A stretch of DNA of 64,000 nt from Paenibacillus sinopodophylli (GCF_005930355.1 NZ_VDBO01000011.1:30807-94806); one strand, 5' to 3'. Positions 1-10,264 are shown, counted from the first letter of the stretch. The notes: generated by a model not told the origin, from the letters alone. Program-made: numbers and translations.

Positions 1-1086
1 AACGCACCGACAGCAACGGCTGGCACGAGATATTATTACGTCGTAGTGACGAACACGAATGCGAGCGTGAACGGAACAAAGACGGCGAGTGTGGCGAGTG
101 GAACCGCATTGGTGACGGTGAACGCGCTCGTGAACGCTGCTGCGCCGAGCATCGGGACGCAGCCGACGGATGCGTCAGTGAACGTAGGAGGAACGGCTGC
201 CCTTAGCGTAGCGGCGAGCGTGAGCGATGGAGGTGTGCTGAGCTATCAGTGGTATAGCAACGGCAGCAATAGCACGAGCGGAGGTACGTTGGTGTCTGGA
301 GCGACAAGCGCGAGCTATAACGCACCGACAGCAACGGCTGGCACGAGATATTATTACGTCGTAGTGACGAACACGAATGCGAGCGTGAACGGAACAAAGA
401 CGGCGAGTGTGGCGAGTGGAACCGCATTGGTGACGGTGAACGCGCTCGTGAACGCTGCTGCGCCGAGCATCGGGACGCAGCCGACGGATGCGTCAGTGAA
501 CGTAGGAGGAACGGCTGCCCTTAGCGTAGCGGCGAGCGTGAGCGATGGAGGTGTGCTGAGCTATCAGTGGTATAGCAACGGCAGCAATAGCACGAGCGGA
601 GGTACGTTGGTGTCTGGAGCGACAAGCGCGAGCTATAACGCACCGACAGCAACGGCTGGCACGAGATATTATTACGTCGTAGTGACGAACACGAATGCGA
701 GCGTGAACGGAACGAAGACGGCGAGTGTGACGAGTGGAACCGCATTGGTGACGGTGAACGCACTCGTAAATGCAGCTACGCCGAGCATTGGGACGCAGCC
801 GACGGATGCGACAGTGAGCGTAGGAGGAACTGCAACGCTTAGCGTAGCGGCGAGTGTGAGTGATGGAGGTATATTGAGCTACCAGTGGTATAGCAACAGC
901 AGTAACAGCACGAGCGGAGGCACGTTGGTCAACGGTGCGACAAGCGCTAGCTACAACGCACCGACAGCAACGGCCGGCACAAGGTATTATTACGTCGTAG
1001 TGACGAATACGAATGCGAGCGTTAATGGAACGAAGACCGCTAGCGTAACGAGCAATGTCGTATCCGTCACCACAAACGAGGTTCTT
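1..1086 (+). repeat. 318-bp tandem Ig-like coding repeats
   Basis: The string AACGCACCGACAGCAACGGC recurs at 1, 319 and 637, and again with small changes at 955, giving an exact period of 318 bp (106 codons). Units run 133-450, 451-768 and 769-1086, and bases 1-132 are the tail of an earlier unit, so the array continues upstream. The first two full units are nearly identical at the nucleotide level, including third codon positions; the last, next to the Fn3 region, is more diverged. This pattern points to recent duplication or gene conversion. Confidence 0.95.
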
Positions 1087-3255
1087 ACTTACGAAATAGA
1101 AGCGATAGATCATCAGACTGCATCTGCCTTGACGCAAGGGTATGGACCCGGTACTCAGCAAACACTAGTAATCTCCGTTACAAATACCGGTACGGGACAT
1201 TTAACAGGCTTATCCGTAGCGAAGGGGGGAGCAGACGCCGAAGCTTTTGAAATCTCACAGCCGGCCTCCATCTTAAACAGCGGTGCGCCGTCCACCAGCT
1301 TTACAGTCAAAGTCAAGGATGGTCTCGCAGCCGGGAGTTATACGACAACGGTTACCGTATCCGCTGCCCTTATGAGCGATCGGACCTTTACCGTTACGCA
1401 GAACATTACCCTGCCTGGCGTGCCTGCAAGCCCGACTTCGCTACAAGCTATAGCCGGGGATCGAAGCGTTGCCTTGCATTGGCAGACGGTGGAGCATGCC
1501 GATGCATATGAGATCTATGTAGCGACGGCTTCGGGCGATTTCAGTGATTCCGTCGCTACGGTGAAGGATACAAACTACGAAGTGACAGGGTTAACCAATG
1601 GAGTTACCTATTATTTTGCGGTCAAGGCTAGCAATTCGGAAGGCTCAAGTCCCTTCTCGGCAGAAGACAGTGCGAAACCTGCAACGGTGCCATTAGCTCC
1701 GACGAACGTACGAGCGAGCGCAGGCGACACGACAGCCACCGTTCGTTTTGATGTTCCGGCTGACCATGGGGGGAGCGCCATTCTTCGGTATGAGGTGATG
1801 GCAAGACCGGGCGGAATTACGGTAGTCGGAACGACAACGCAAATGGAAGTCACAGGGCTGACCAACGGGACGGATTACACGTTTACGGTTCGGGCGATCA
1901 ACAGCGTTGGACCTGGTGCGATATCTGCCGAGTCTCATTCCGTAAGGCCGACGGCGAGCGTCACATCGTCACCACTGCCGACTTCTTCCCCAACGATGGA
2001 ATGGGTGAAGTTTTTGGTGAATGGGCAGCAGGTAGAACAGCTTGGTCCTGTCATCGCAACAACTCTAGCGGGGCGAACGGTCATCACGGCTGAGCTGGAT
2101 TCCGCTAAGCTAACGTCTAGGTTAGGGCAAGAAAAGCCGGGAGCAGTCCTGTCCATTGTCGCGGCTAATGGCTCCGACACGGTAAACATCAAGCTAAACG
2201 GCCAACTGCTTCACAACCTGAAGGAAAAAGCGACGACCTTGGTCATTCAGACGGAGAAGACGGTTTTCACGCTGCCTGCCCAATCAATTTATAGCGACGC
2301 GATCGTCGCGGATCGTTTGGGTAGCCAAATTCTGCTGCAAGACGTAAAGGTATGGCTCTCCGTCGGCCACGCTACGAGTGAAACATCCAAGCGACTGCAG
2401 GATGCAGCCGAGCGGTTAGATACGGAGATCATCTCGCCAGCTTTCACGTTTGCCATCAAGGTTGAGTATGGCGATAAGACAGAGGACGTAGTCCGGTATT
2501 CGAAGTACCCAGATAGACTGCTTGCGATTGCACCGGAGGTGGATGTGAATCGGATCACGACAGCAGTCGCTCTTGAATCGAATGGAACGATTCGTCATGT
2601 TCCGAGCAGAATCGTTATGGTCGACGGCAAACGCTATGTGAAAATCAGCGACCTGTCGAATGGCACCTATGCCGTTATTCATCATTCGCAACACTTCACC
2701 GATGTGGAGAAGCATTGGTCCAAATCAGCCGTAAACGACTTGGGGTCGCGTCTAATTCTGAGTGCTCCGGTAAATGGATTCTTCCATCCCAATCGCGACA
2801 TAACTCGAGCCGAGTTTGCGGGAATTCTCGTGCGGAGCCTTGGGCTGAGAAGGGTGAAAGGGCCGATGCATTTTGTGGACGTGAAGGAGGAAGAGTGGTA
2901 TAGCGGTGTTGTGCAAACGGCCTATGCTTACGGCTTAATTTCAGGATTCGGCGACGACACGTTCCGACCGCAAGATAACATAACGCGCGAACAGGCGTTT
3001 ATCATGCTTGCCAAAGCCATGGTGCTGATTCATACGGATCAAAGCCAGCAGACGGTTAATCCCTCTGCTCAGCTCAACCGTTTTGTAGATTCAGATAGCC
3101 TATCGGAATGGGCGAGAAGCGGTGCGGCGATGGTAGTGGAGGCTGGTCTGGTATGGGGCCGCGGAGGAAATAAGCTATCTCCGAAAGCGTATATCACCCG
3201 TGCGGAAGTAGCTATGATCGTATTGAGGCTTTTACAGCAAACCAAACTTATTTAA
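1..3255 (+). CDS. SLH-anchored surface protein with Ig-like repeats and Fn3 domains (5' end outside window)
   Basis: The frame is open from base 1 without a start, so the N-terminus and signal peptide lie upstream; 1084 residues are visible. In order: the tail of one Ig-like unit (1-44), three Ig-like units of 106 residues (45-150, 151-256, 257-362), a beta-sandwich segment (about 363-470), two fibronectin type III domains (about 475-560 and 564-655), a pre-SLH module (about 665-895) and three SLH domains starting at FTDVEKHW (899), FVDVKEEEW (958) and FVDSDSLSEW (1028), each with a TRAE/TREQ-type motif. SLH triplets bind pyruvylated secondary cell-wall polymer, so this is a cell-surface adhesin or binding protein; no catalytic domain is visible. 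A terminator follows directly. The related SLH gene 3532-7572 is next downstream. The ligand is unknown. Confidence 0.93.
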   Translation, partial: NAPTATAGTRYYYVVVTNTNASVNGTKTASVASGTALVTVNALVNAAAPSIGTQPTDASVNVGGTAALSVAASVSDGGVLSYQWYSNGSNSTSGGTLVSGATSASYNAPTATAGTRYYYVVVTNTNASVNGTKTASVASGTALVTVNALVNAAAPSIGTQPTDASVNVGGTAALSVAASVSDGGVLSYQWYSNGSNSTSGGTLVSGATSASYNAPTATAGTRYYYVVVTNTNASVNGTKTASVTSGTALVTVNALVNAATPSIGTQPTDATVSVGGTATLSVAASVSDGGILSYQWYSNSSNSTSGGTLVNGATSASYNAPTATAGTRYYYVVVTNTNASVNGTKTASVTSNVVSVTTNEVLTYEIEAIDHQTASALTQGYGPGTQQTLVISVTNTGTGHLTGLSVAKGGADAEAFEISQPASILNSGAPSTSFTVKVKDGLAAGSYTTTVTVSAALMSDRTFTVTQNITLPGVPASPTSLQAIAGDRSVALHWQTVEHADAYEIYVATASGDFSDSVATVKDTNYEVTGLTNGVTYYFAVKASNSEGSSPFSAEDSAKPATVPLAPTNVRASAGDTTATVRFDVPADHGGSAILRYEVMARPGGITVVGTTTQMEVTGLTNGTDYTFTVRAINSVGPGAISAESHSVRPTASVTSSPLPTSSPTMEWVKFLVNGQQVEQLGPVIATTLAGRTVITAELDSAKLTSRLGQEKPGAVLSIVAANGSDTVNIKLNGQLLHNLKEKATTLVIQTEKTVFTLPAQSIYSDAIVADRLGSQILLQDVKVWLSVGHATSETSKRLQDAAERLDTEIISPAFTFAIKVEYGDKTEDVVRYSKYPDRLLAIAPEVDVNRITTAVALESNGTIRHVPSRIVMVDGKRYVKISDLSNGTYAVIHHSQHFTDVEKHWSKSAVNDLGSRLILSAPVNGFFHPNRDITRAEFAGILVRSLGLRRVKGPMHFVDVKEEEWYSGVVQTAYAYGLISGFGDDTFRPQDNITREQAFIMLAKAMVLIHTDQSQQTVNPSAQLNRFVDSDSLSEWARSGAAMVVEAGLVWGRGGNKLSPKAYITRAEVAMIVLRLLQQTKLI

Positions 3256-3261
3256 ATTAGG

Positions 3262-3299
3262 ACGCTAAGCTCTGGATCTAATCCGGCTTGGCGTTTTTT
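3262..3299 (+). terminator. Rho-independent terminator after the first SLH gene
   Basis: ACGCTAAGC pairs with GCTTGGCGT (one G-T wobble) and is followed by a T run at 3294-3299, seven bases after the stop codon. Confidence 0.85.
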
Positions 3300-3531
3300 A
3301 TTGACTTGAACGCGGAGACCTCTAGACTCAGGGGTTTCCTTTCCTATTTATAACCAAGGGGCATCCGAATCTGTAAACATGAACCTAACTACCCGATTTA
3401 GCTCATATACCTACCCTCTAAGGTAGGTCAATTCAGCCCTGATATCTTTTATAGTAAATATTAGGGCTTGTATAGCTCAAGAGTGACCAATGGACTCTAT
3501 CAGTACAACGATAAGAGGAGAGTAGAGACTA

Positions 3532-6500
3532 ATGATTAGGCGTGGTATTTCATTGTTTACGGTTTTATTAATAGTAATGGGGTTATTTCCATCTTATTCT
3601 TCTGCAGGAAGCGGAGTCACGAGTCTAACCACATTAACTTTGTCTAGCGGCAAGGCTGTTGAGGACCTCATGGACACTTGGAAATTCTATGCGGACGTTG
3701 CGAACAACGTGAGCGAGATAACGGTTACGCCGACGGCGGCGGACGCTGATTCCAAGATTGAGGTAAACGGTGTAGAAGTAGCTAGCGGCAGTCCGTCGGG
3801 AGCAATTGCCCTAAATGTTGGAGTTAACACGATAGAGATTCTGGTGACGCCGGCACCCCCTTATTCAGCGTTAAAGAAAATCACTACTTTAACAGTAACT
3901 CGAGCGGGTGGTCCGGGTAGCAATACTATACTGAATTTTCTAGGCCTATTTCTGGAAAGCGAAATACCGGGCGATTTACCCGTCGGCTTCGGGTTCAATA
4001 AGAGCCGGCCGTTCTATGATTTGATATCTTTCATCGGCCAGAACAAGGTTCTGATCGATCCCCAACCCGAAGATAGCGGGGCGACCGTCACGGTAAACGG
4101 AATCAAAGCGACAAGAGGTGTCAAAGTACCCGTTGACTTACTAATGGGAGATAACACGATAACGGTCGTCGTGACGGCGAGCGACGGGACGACAACCCGG
4201 ACCTATACGTTGCTTATTAATCGCCTCCCGGGCGCGGACACTTCACTTATCGAACTGGGGCTGAACAACGGCATACCCGTTGTCGATCCAGGCGATAACA
4301 AGAAATACTCTGTTAACTTCGCCTATGGTGTGAAGAGCACTAGAGTATATCCGGTGGCCAAAATGGATTATGCAACGATTACCGTAAACGGAAAAAGCGT
4401 GGCGAACGGCGGGTTATCCGAGGCGATTCCCTTGGAGGTCGGAAGCAATACGATTGCGGTCGTGGTGACGTCGGAGAATGGATTGGCTACGGCCAACTAC
4501 ACCCTGACGGTAACGCGGGGAGCCGCGCCGGCGGGCTACAAGGTAACCTTCGTCGAGAATAATGGCGGTGTCGATCCAGTCGCTGACTTGGATGAAGTTA
4601 GTCCGGGATCGACGATTGCAAGACCGGAGGTAACCCATGATGGCTATCTCTTCGCGGGGTGGTATAAGGAAGGGACTTATAATACCTTATGGGATTTCGA
4701 TACGGATACGGTAAATGAGAATACGACGCTGTACGCGAAGTGGACGCCGACGTATTCGGTGGTGTTCGACTCGCAAGGAGGAAGTTTGGTTGAGAGAGCG
4801 TCCGGTCTTCTCTCCGGAGCAACCGTCCCGAAGCCATCTGATCCAACGAGAGCGGGCTATGCATTTTCGGGTTGGTATGTGGATGAAAACTTCTCGTCGG
4901 AATGGAACTTCGCGACGGATACGGAAATCTTGAATGCGGGGAGCGTGAATAGGACTCTGTATGCGAAATGGACGGCAGTTCCGGTGTCGACGTACACGGT
5001 AACGTTCGATTCGAAGGAAGGCAGTGCGGTAGCGAGCTTGACTGGCATTGCTGCGGGAGCGACGATCACGAAGCCGACCGATCCAACGAGAGCGGGCTAT
5101 ACGTTCTCGGGCTGGTATAAGGATGAGGGTTACGCTTCGGCGTGGAACTTCTCCACGGATACGGTAAGTGCAAATACGATTTTGTATGCGAAGTGGACGG
5201 CGATTCCGGCGGCGACGTACACAGTGACGTTTAACTCGCAAGGAGGTAGCTCGGTAGCAAGCTTGACTGGCATCGCTTCGGGAGTGACGATCACGAAGCC
5301 GACCGATCCGACGAGAGCGGGCTACACATTCTCTGGTTGGTATAAGGATGAGGGCTATGCCTCGGCGTGGAACTTCTCCACGGATACGGTAAGTGCGAAT
5401 ACGACGTTGTATGCGAAGTGGACGGCAGTTCCGGTGTCGACGTACACGGTAACGTTTGATTCGAAGGAAGGCAGCGCGGTAGCGAACGAGACAGGTATCC
5501 TCTCTGGCGCGACGATCGCGAAGCCGACGGACCCAACCAGAGCGGGCTACACGTTCTCGGGCTGGTATGAGGATGAGGGCTATGCCTCGGCGTGGAACTT
5601 CACGACAGATACGATAAGCGCGAATACGACGTTGTATGCGAAGTGGACGGCGATTCCGGCGTCGACGTACACGGTGACGTTCGACTCGAAGGAAGGCAGC
5701 GCGGTAGCGAGCTTAACTGGCATCGCTGCGGGAGCGACGATCACGAAGCCGATGAACCCGACGAGAGCGGGCTACACGTTCTCGGGCTGGTATAAGGATG
5801 AGGGTTATGCATCGGTCTGGAACTTCACGACGGATTCGATAAGCGCGAATGCGACGTTGTATGCGAAGTGGACGGCGATTCCAATCGTCACGTACACGGT
5901 AACGTTCGATTCGAAGGAAGGCAGCGCGGTAGCGAGCTTGACTGGCATCGCTGCGGGAGCGACGGTTACGAAGCCATCCGATCCGACGAGAGCGGGCTAC
6001 ACGTTCTCGGGCTGGTATAAGGATGAGGGCTACGCATCGGCGTGGAACTTCTTAACGGATACGGTTAGTGCAAATACGACGTTGTATGCGAAGTGGACGG
6101 CAGTTCCTGTATCGACGTACACGGTGACGTTCGACTCGAAGGAAGGCAGCGCGGTAGCGAGCTTGACTGGCATTGCTTCGGGAGTGACGATCACGAAGCC
6201 ATCCGATCCGACGAGAGCGGGCTACACGTTCTCGGGCTGGTATAAGGATGAGGGTTATGCCTCGGCGTGGAATTTCTCCACGGATAGGGTAAGCGTGAAT
6301 ACGACGTTGTATGCGAAGTGGACGGCAGTTCCTGTGTCGACATACACGGTGACGTTCGACTCGAAGGAAGGCAGCGCGGTAGCGAACGAGACAGGCATCC
6401 TCTCTGGCGCGACTGTCACGAAGCCGACCGATCCGACGAGAGCGGGCTACACGTTCTCGGGCTGGTATAAGGATGAGGGTTATGCCTCGGCGTGGAACTT

Positions 6501-7572
6501 CACGACAGATACGATAAGCGCGAATACGACGCTGTATGCGAAGTGGACAAAAGTTCCAAGCGACAGCGTCAGTGGTGGAGGCGTAAGCGTTCCGGATAAC
6601 GGCCCAGTCATCTCCAACAATGGAGAGTTGACGCTTCCTGTTGGTCGACCGGGAACGGTTAGCTTGAGTGATGACGAGATCACCATCGAGATCCCAGTTG
6701 GAGCGACGGACGCGAGTTTGCGAGTGACAGTCGAGACCTTGTTGGACACGGATGAATTGTTGAAGAATAACGAAGTGCTGGTAAGTGAAGTCTTCGAAGT
6801 GTTGAAGAATGTCCCAGGTACCTTCAAGAAAAACATTACGTTGAAGCTGGCCTTCGATCCGACGAAGCTAGGTGACGGCGAGCGTGCTTCCATCTTCTAT
6901 TTTGATGAAGAGAAGAAAGAATGGGTGGAGGTTGGCGGCGTCGTAAGCGGTGGCTTCATTACCGCAGAGGTCAATCACTTCACGAAATTTGCCGTGTTAG
7001 CTGTAGGAGATAAGGCGAAGCCGGTAATCGAATTCATCGACATCACTGGTCACTGGGCGGAGGAAGCGATTCGCCAAGGAGCTAGCCAAGGGATCACGAC
7101 TGGATATCCGGACGGCACGTTCAAGCCGAATTTCACGGTTACGCGAGCTCAATTCGCTGTGATGCTAATGAATGCGTTTAAGCTTGCTGGAGCAATGGAG
7201 GAATTGGCCTTCAAGGATGCATCACAAATTCCTGCATGGGCTAAGAATGCCGTGGCGAAGGCTAAACAAGCAGGCATCATCAACGGTTATGACGATGGTA
7301 CCTTCCGTCCGAACGCTGAGATTACACGAGTCGAGATGGCGGCGATGATCGTTAAGGCGCTAGATCTGACAGTCGAAGCGAATGCCGTGACCAGCTTCGC
7401 GGATAACAGCGAGATTCCAGCGTGGGCGAAGGGAGCGGTTGCCGCTCTCAAGGAGACCGGTCTGATGCAAGGAAAAGGAGATAATCGGTTCGATTCCGAA
7501 GCAAAAGCAAGTCGAGCAGAAGCGGTGACGGTTCTCCTGCGAATGCTAGAGCAGCAGAAAACAAAAGAATAA
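3532..7572 (+). CDS. SLH-anchored surface protein with cadherin-like and InlB-type repeats
   Basis: 1346 residues, with GAGGAG about 12 bases before the ATG. Residues 1-25 form a signal peptide (RR, hydrophobic core, likely cut after SSA). Three cadherin-like beta-sandwich modules follow (about 28-125, 128-232, 235-332; each has a VTVNG-type strand and a GxNTIxVxVT strand), then nine InlB/Listeria-Bacteroides-type repeats (about 337-1008; GYTFSGWY and LYAKWT hallmarks), a pre-SLH domain (about 1015-1160) with FYFDEEKKEW and HFTKFAVL, and three SLH domains starting at 1168, 1227 and 1290. It is probably an exported, wall-polymer-bound adhesin or scaffold. No enzymatic motif is seen. The pre-SLH module resembles that of the protein at 46457-52606. 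The leader holds small inverted repeats (3409-3428 and 3435-3478) of unknown role. Confidence 0.93.
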   Translation: MIRRGISLFTVLLIVMGLFPSYSSAGSGVTSLTTLTLSSGKAVEDLMDTWKFYADVANNVSEITVTPTAADADSKIEVNGVEVASGSPSGAIALNVGVNTIEILVTPAPPYSALKKITTLTVTRAGGPGSNTILNFLGLFLESEIPGDLPVGFGFNKSRPFYDLISFIGQNKVLIDPQPEDSGATVTVNGIKATRGVKVPVDLLMGDNTITVVVTASDGTTTRTYTLLINRLPGADTSLIELGLNNGIPVVDPGDNKKYSVNFAYGVKSTRVYPVAKMDYATITVNGKSVANGGLSEAIPLEVGSNTIAVVVTSENGLATANYTLTVTRGAAPAGYKVTFVENNGGVDPVADLDEVSPGSTIARPEVTHDGYLFAGWYKEGTYNTLWDFDTDTVNENTTLYAKWTPTYSVVFDSQGGSLVERASGLLSGATVPKPSDPTRAGYAFSGWYVDENFSSEWNFATDTEILNAGSVNRTLYAKWTAVPVSTYTVTFDSKEGSAVASLTGIAAGATITKPTDPTRAGYTFSGWYKDEGYASAWNFSTDTVSANTILYAKWTAIPAATYTVTFNSQGGSSVASLTGIASGVTITKPTDPTRAGYTFSGWYKDEGYASAWNFSTDTVSANTTLYAKWTAVPVSTYTVTFDSKEGSAVANETGILSGATIAKPTDPTRAGYTFSGWYEDEGYASAWNFTTDTISANTTLYAKWTAIPASTYTVTFDSKEGSAVASLTGIAAGATITKPMNPTRAGYTFSGWYKDEGYASVWNFTTDSISANATLYAKWTAIPIVTYTVTFDSKEGSAVASLTGIAAGATVTKPSDPTRAGYTFSGWYKDEGYASAWNFLTDTVSANTTLYAKWTAVPVSTYTVTFDSKEGSAVASLTGIASGVTITKPSDPTRAGYTFSGWYKDEGYASAWNFSTDRVSVNTTLYAKWTAVPVSTYTVTFDSKEGSAVANETGILSGATVTKPTDPTRAGYTFSGWYKDEGYASAWNFTTDTISANTTLYAKWTKVPSDSVSGGGVSVPDNGPVISNNGELTLPVGRPGTVSLSDDEITIEIPVGATDASLRVTVETLLDTDELLKNNEVLVSEVFEVLKNVPGTFKKNITLKLAFDPTKLGDGERASIFYFDEEKKEWVEVGGVVSGGFITAEVNHFTKFAVLAVGDKAKPVIEFIDITGHWAEEAIRQGASQGITTGYPDGTFKPNFTVTRAQFAVMLMNAFKLAGAMEELAFKDASQIPAWAKNAVAKAKQAGIINGYDDGTFRPNAEITRVEMAAMIVKALDLTVEANAVTSFADNSEIPAWAKGAVAALKETGLMQGKGDNRFDSEAKASRAEAVTVLLRMLEQQKTKE
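4990..6564 (+). repeat. 225-bp tandem InlB-type coding repeats (seven near-identical copies)
   Basis: Units begin at 4990, 5215, 5440, 5665, 5890, 6115 and 6340, a constant 225-bp (75-codon) period, each opening with TYTVTF and closing with LYAKWT. Two older, diverged units precede them at about 4540-4989. Two alternating subtypes are visible, one with ASLTGI and one with ANETGI after the first strand, which suggests block duplication as well as single-unit duplication. Confidence 0.95.
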
Positions 7573-7586
7573 ACCGGATTGGCGAG

Positions 7587-7616
7587 AGACCCCTGTGCCC
7601 TATAGCACAGGGGTCT
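7587..7616 (+). terminator. Strong hairpin after the second SLH gene
   Basis: A perfect 12-bp stem (AGACCCCTGTGC with GCACAGGGGTCT) and a 6-base loop, 15 bases after the stop codon. No good T run follows, so it may act as an RNA-stability hairpin or weak terminator. Confidence 0.65.
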
Positions 7617-7714
7617 TGAAATTGTCACAAAATTGTCAAAGGGTGTTGTCCAATTAAATCGAATATAATCGAATATATAGGTTTTTTTAATTTAGGCATT
7701 TGGAGGCTTTGAAT

Positions 7715-10264
7715 ATGATTCGCAGTACCAAATATCTCATTCCCCCAGCGCGCGGAGCTTTGGTGACTAGGCCACAACTGACGCGCAAGCTTGAGGAAGG
7801 CATGGAGACCAAGCTGACTTTGCTATCGGCTCAAGCGGGCTACGGCAAAACGACAGCTTTGAGCGAATGGGCGAGGCAATGCCGAGCTTCGGTTGCCTGG
7901 GTCTCCCTGGATAAATACGATAACGATTGGGGCGCATTCTGGAGCTGCGTCTTAGCTTCCATACGAGAAAGACTGCCGCTGTTCGGGGAATCGATCGAAT
8001 TCCTGCTTGAGCAAGAGTCTGCGGCCTCTATCGATTTCGCGGTATCAGCGTTTCTGAACGAGCTAAGTTCGATACGCGGCGATTTTGTACTCATTCTGGA
8101 CGACTATCACGTCATCGAAAATACGTTCGTTAACGAGTCGATCCGATATATGCTTGAGCATCTGCCTCCGTACTTTCATCTCTATATCGCAAGCCGTACC
8201 GAACTGTCTTTTCCCACGACCAGACTTCTTGCCAAGGGCGAGATCAACGTTATTCGAATAGAAGACATGCGATTCGAGTTGGGGGAGGGAGTTGTTTTCT
8301 TCCGAGAGATGACGAACTTATCACTAACGAAAAGACAAATCTCTACGTTGTTTGAGCAGACGGAAGGTTGGGTAAGCGGACTTCAGCTTGCGGCTATTAC
8401 GCTCAAACGAAGCGGCAATATCGCCGATACGATTCGCCAGTTCAGCGGCCGGCAGCGCCAAATCTCCGATTATCTATTGGAAGAAGTGTTCGGGCATCTG
8501 TCGGAATCCTCGCAGCAATTCCTACTGGCTACCTCGGTTCTGAGTCGCATGAACGGGGAGCTGTGCGCGGCGGTGACGGGAAAAGCCGACAGTCAGGTCC
8601 AGCTGGAGCGGTTGGAGCAACTAAATTTGTTCATCATTCCACTTGATGAGCAGCGCGATTGGTTCCGCTATCATCATCTGTTGTCCGAGTTCTTGCAGCA
8701 GCTGTGCGCTAGGGACTACCCGGAACTGTGGAGACTTTCCCATCATCGGGCTGCGGCCTGGCATGAGAACGAGGAGCTCTATGAAGAAGCGGTGGAGCAT
8801 TATATTAGGACGGAACAGGCTGAAGATGCCGTCCGGATTATTGACCGCATCATGCCGGAACTCTTGCAATCGAAGAGTCACGTGGTTCGAAGATGGATTA
8901 ACGGCTTGCCGGAGAGCAGCTTTGAACACAAGCCGATGTTCCAGTTGTACCGCATCTCGCAGTTCCTGATGAATCGGGATTGGGAGCAAGGACTGCGTAA
9001 GGCCGAGCAAGCGGAGAGACGGTTCGAAGCCATGGAGGCGTCCATCCCTGAGCCGGAATGGAAGCAACTGATGGGCAATCTCTATTACTTAAATGCACTC
9101 TTCTTCCGAATGCAGCAGAATATGCCGCGAGCCCTTCATTATTTTGAGCTGTTGGAGCATTACTTGCCAGAAGGGAGCAGCCTCCAGAAAGCTTCGACCA
9201 AACGGTATTTAGGTCACGAGGGATTCGGGGATCCGCTCTCGCTGACCGTCGATCTGCACGAGATGGAACAATTCCAGCTTAAGCTGATAACGATGTGGGG
9301 GAAGAAGCCGAACTATCCCTTTGTCGGCTACGCGTATCTATCTTATAGTTCGCTTATGCACGAGTGGAATCGATTGGACGAGGCGGAGTCGTGCATTGGA
9401 CAAGCGCTCAGCCGAAAGGATCTTCGTGCCAACGTATGGACTTGGATTCATCTGGGGCTTGTGTCATCAAGACTCAAGCAGGCTCTCGGAAGAGAGGAAG
9501 AAGCAATCGACTCGCTTACCTATCTCGTTTCGAGCGTCGACTCGCCGGATCAGCCCGTTATTTGGAAAAGAATCAAGGCGGAACAAGCCAGGCTGTATCT
9601 GCTTCAAGGGCAGCGTCAGAAGGCATACGATTGGCTCGAACAGAGTGGAATGTCGCATTCGGACGAAGTTTCGGCCGGGTATTTCGAAGAGTATTTAGTC
9701 ATGGTCAGGGTGATTGCGGGGAACGGACGGATCAAGGATGCGCTACAATTGTTCGAGAAGCTGGAGCGTCTTGCGGACAAGGAGAGTCGTCTGCGAGAAC
9801 AGATCAGGCTGAAGATCTTGCATAGCATGGTGCTTCGGCAATCCGAGGAGCCCCAAGCAGCCCTTGCGCCGCTGGTTATTGCCTTGAGGCTCTCGGAACC
9901 ATTGGGCTACATCCGCAGCTACCTTGATGAAGGCCCTCAAATGGTTGAGATGCTGGCCGAGCTTCTGAATCAGCAGCAAAAGACAGCATTGACATTGTTG
10001 CCCTCGAACTACATCCGTCTCCTTCTCGACGCGGTGAGCAGCAATCTGTCTCCTAAATCATTGTCTAACGAGGCTCTGACCGAGAAGGAAGAGAAGGTGT
10101 TTGAATTGCTTGCGGAGGGATTCATCTATAAGGAGATTGCCGATCAATTGAATGTCACTCAAGATACGGTGAAGTTTCATTTGAAGAACATTTATCGCAA
10201 GTTAAGGGTAAATAACCGGATTGAGGCAATCATGCGAGCCAAGGAGTATAGGAAACGAGTTTGA
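7715..10264 (+). CDS. MalT-like LuxR-family transcriptional regulator (signal-transducing ATPase)
   Basis: The start is the ATG at 7715 because TTGGAGG (7700-7706) lies 8 bases upstream; a TTG at 7700 is part of that ribosome binding site. About 849 residues. The N-terminal STAND-type NTPase has Walker A AQAGYGKTTAL near residue 39 and a Walker B-like FVLILDDYHVIE. A long helical TPR-like sensor region fills the middle (about 330-770), and a LuxR-type helix-turn-helix ends the protein (LTEKEEKVFELLAEGF, then KEIADQLNVTQDTVKFHL). In this family (MalT is the model) inducer and ATP drive oligomerisation on target promoters. The inducer and targets here are unknown; the flanking surface-protein genes are possible targets by position only. 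Confidence 0.9.
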   Translation: MIRSTKYLIPPARGALVTRPQLTRKLEEGMETKLTLLSAQAGYGKTTALSEWARQCRASVAWVSLDKYDNDWGAFWSCVLASIRERLPLFGESIEFLLEQESAASIDFAVSAFLNELSSIRGDFVLILDDYHVIENTFVNESIRYMLEHLPPYFHLYIASRTELSFPTTRLLAKGEINVIRIEDMRFELGEGVVFFREMTNLSLTKRQISTLFEQTEGWVSGLQLAAITLKRSGNIADTIRQFSGRQRQISDYLLEEVFGHLSESSQQFLLATSVLSRMNGELCAAVTGKADSQVQLERLEQLNLFIIPLDEQRDWFRYHHLLSEFLQQLCARDYPELWRLSHHRAAAWHENEELYEEAVEHYIRTEQAEDAVRIIDRIMPELLQSKSHVVRRWINGLPESSFEHKPMFQLYRISQFLMNRDWEQGLRKAEQAERRFEAMEASIPEPEWKQLMGNLYYLNALFFRMQQNMPRALHYFELLEHYLPEGSSLQKASTKRYLGHEGFGDPLSLTVDLHEMEQFQLKLITMWGKKPNYPFVGYAYLSYSSLMHEWNRLDEAESCIGQALSRKDLRANVWTWIHLGLVSSRLKQALGREEEAIDSLTYLVSSVDSPDQPVIWKRIKAEQARLYLLQGQRQKAYDWLEQSGMSHSDEVSAGYFEEYLVMVRVIAGNGRIKDALQLFEKLERLADKESRLREQIRLKILHSMVLRQSEEPQAALAPLVIALRLSEPLGYIRSYLDEGPQMVEMLAELLNQQQKTALTLLPSNYIRLLLDAVSSNLSPKSLSNEALTEKEEKVFELLAEGFIYKEIADQLNVTQDTVKFHLKNIYRKLRVNNRIEAIMRAKEYRKRV

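Noticed and set aside
493..1161. Long open frame on the minus strand across the Ig-like repeats (222 codons)
   Set aside because: It repeats with the same 318-bp period as the sense array, has biased Arg/Cys-rich composition and no ribosome binding site; it is a mirror of the repeated sense codons. The same holds for 4687-5241 on minus.
7700..7714. TTG start for the MalT-like gene
   Set aside because: The TTG is the first part of TTGGAGG, the ribosome binding site of the ATG at 7715.
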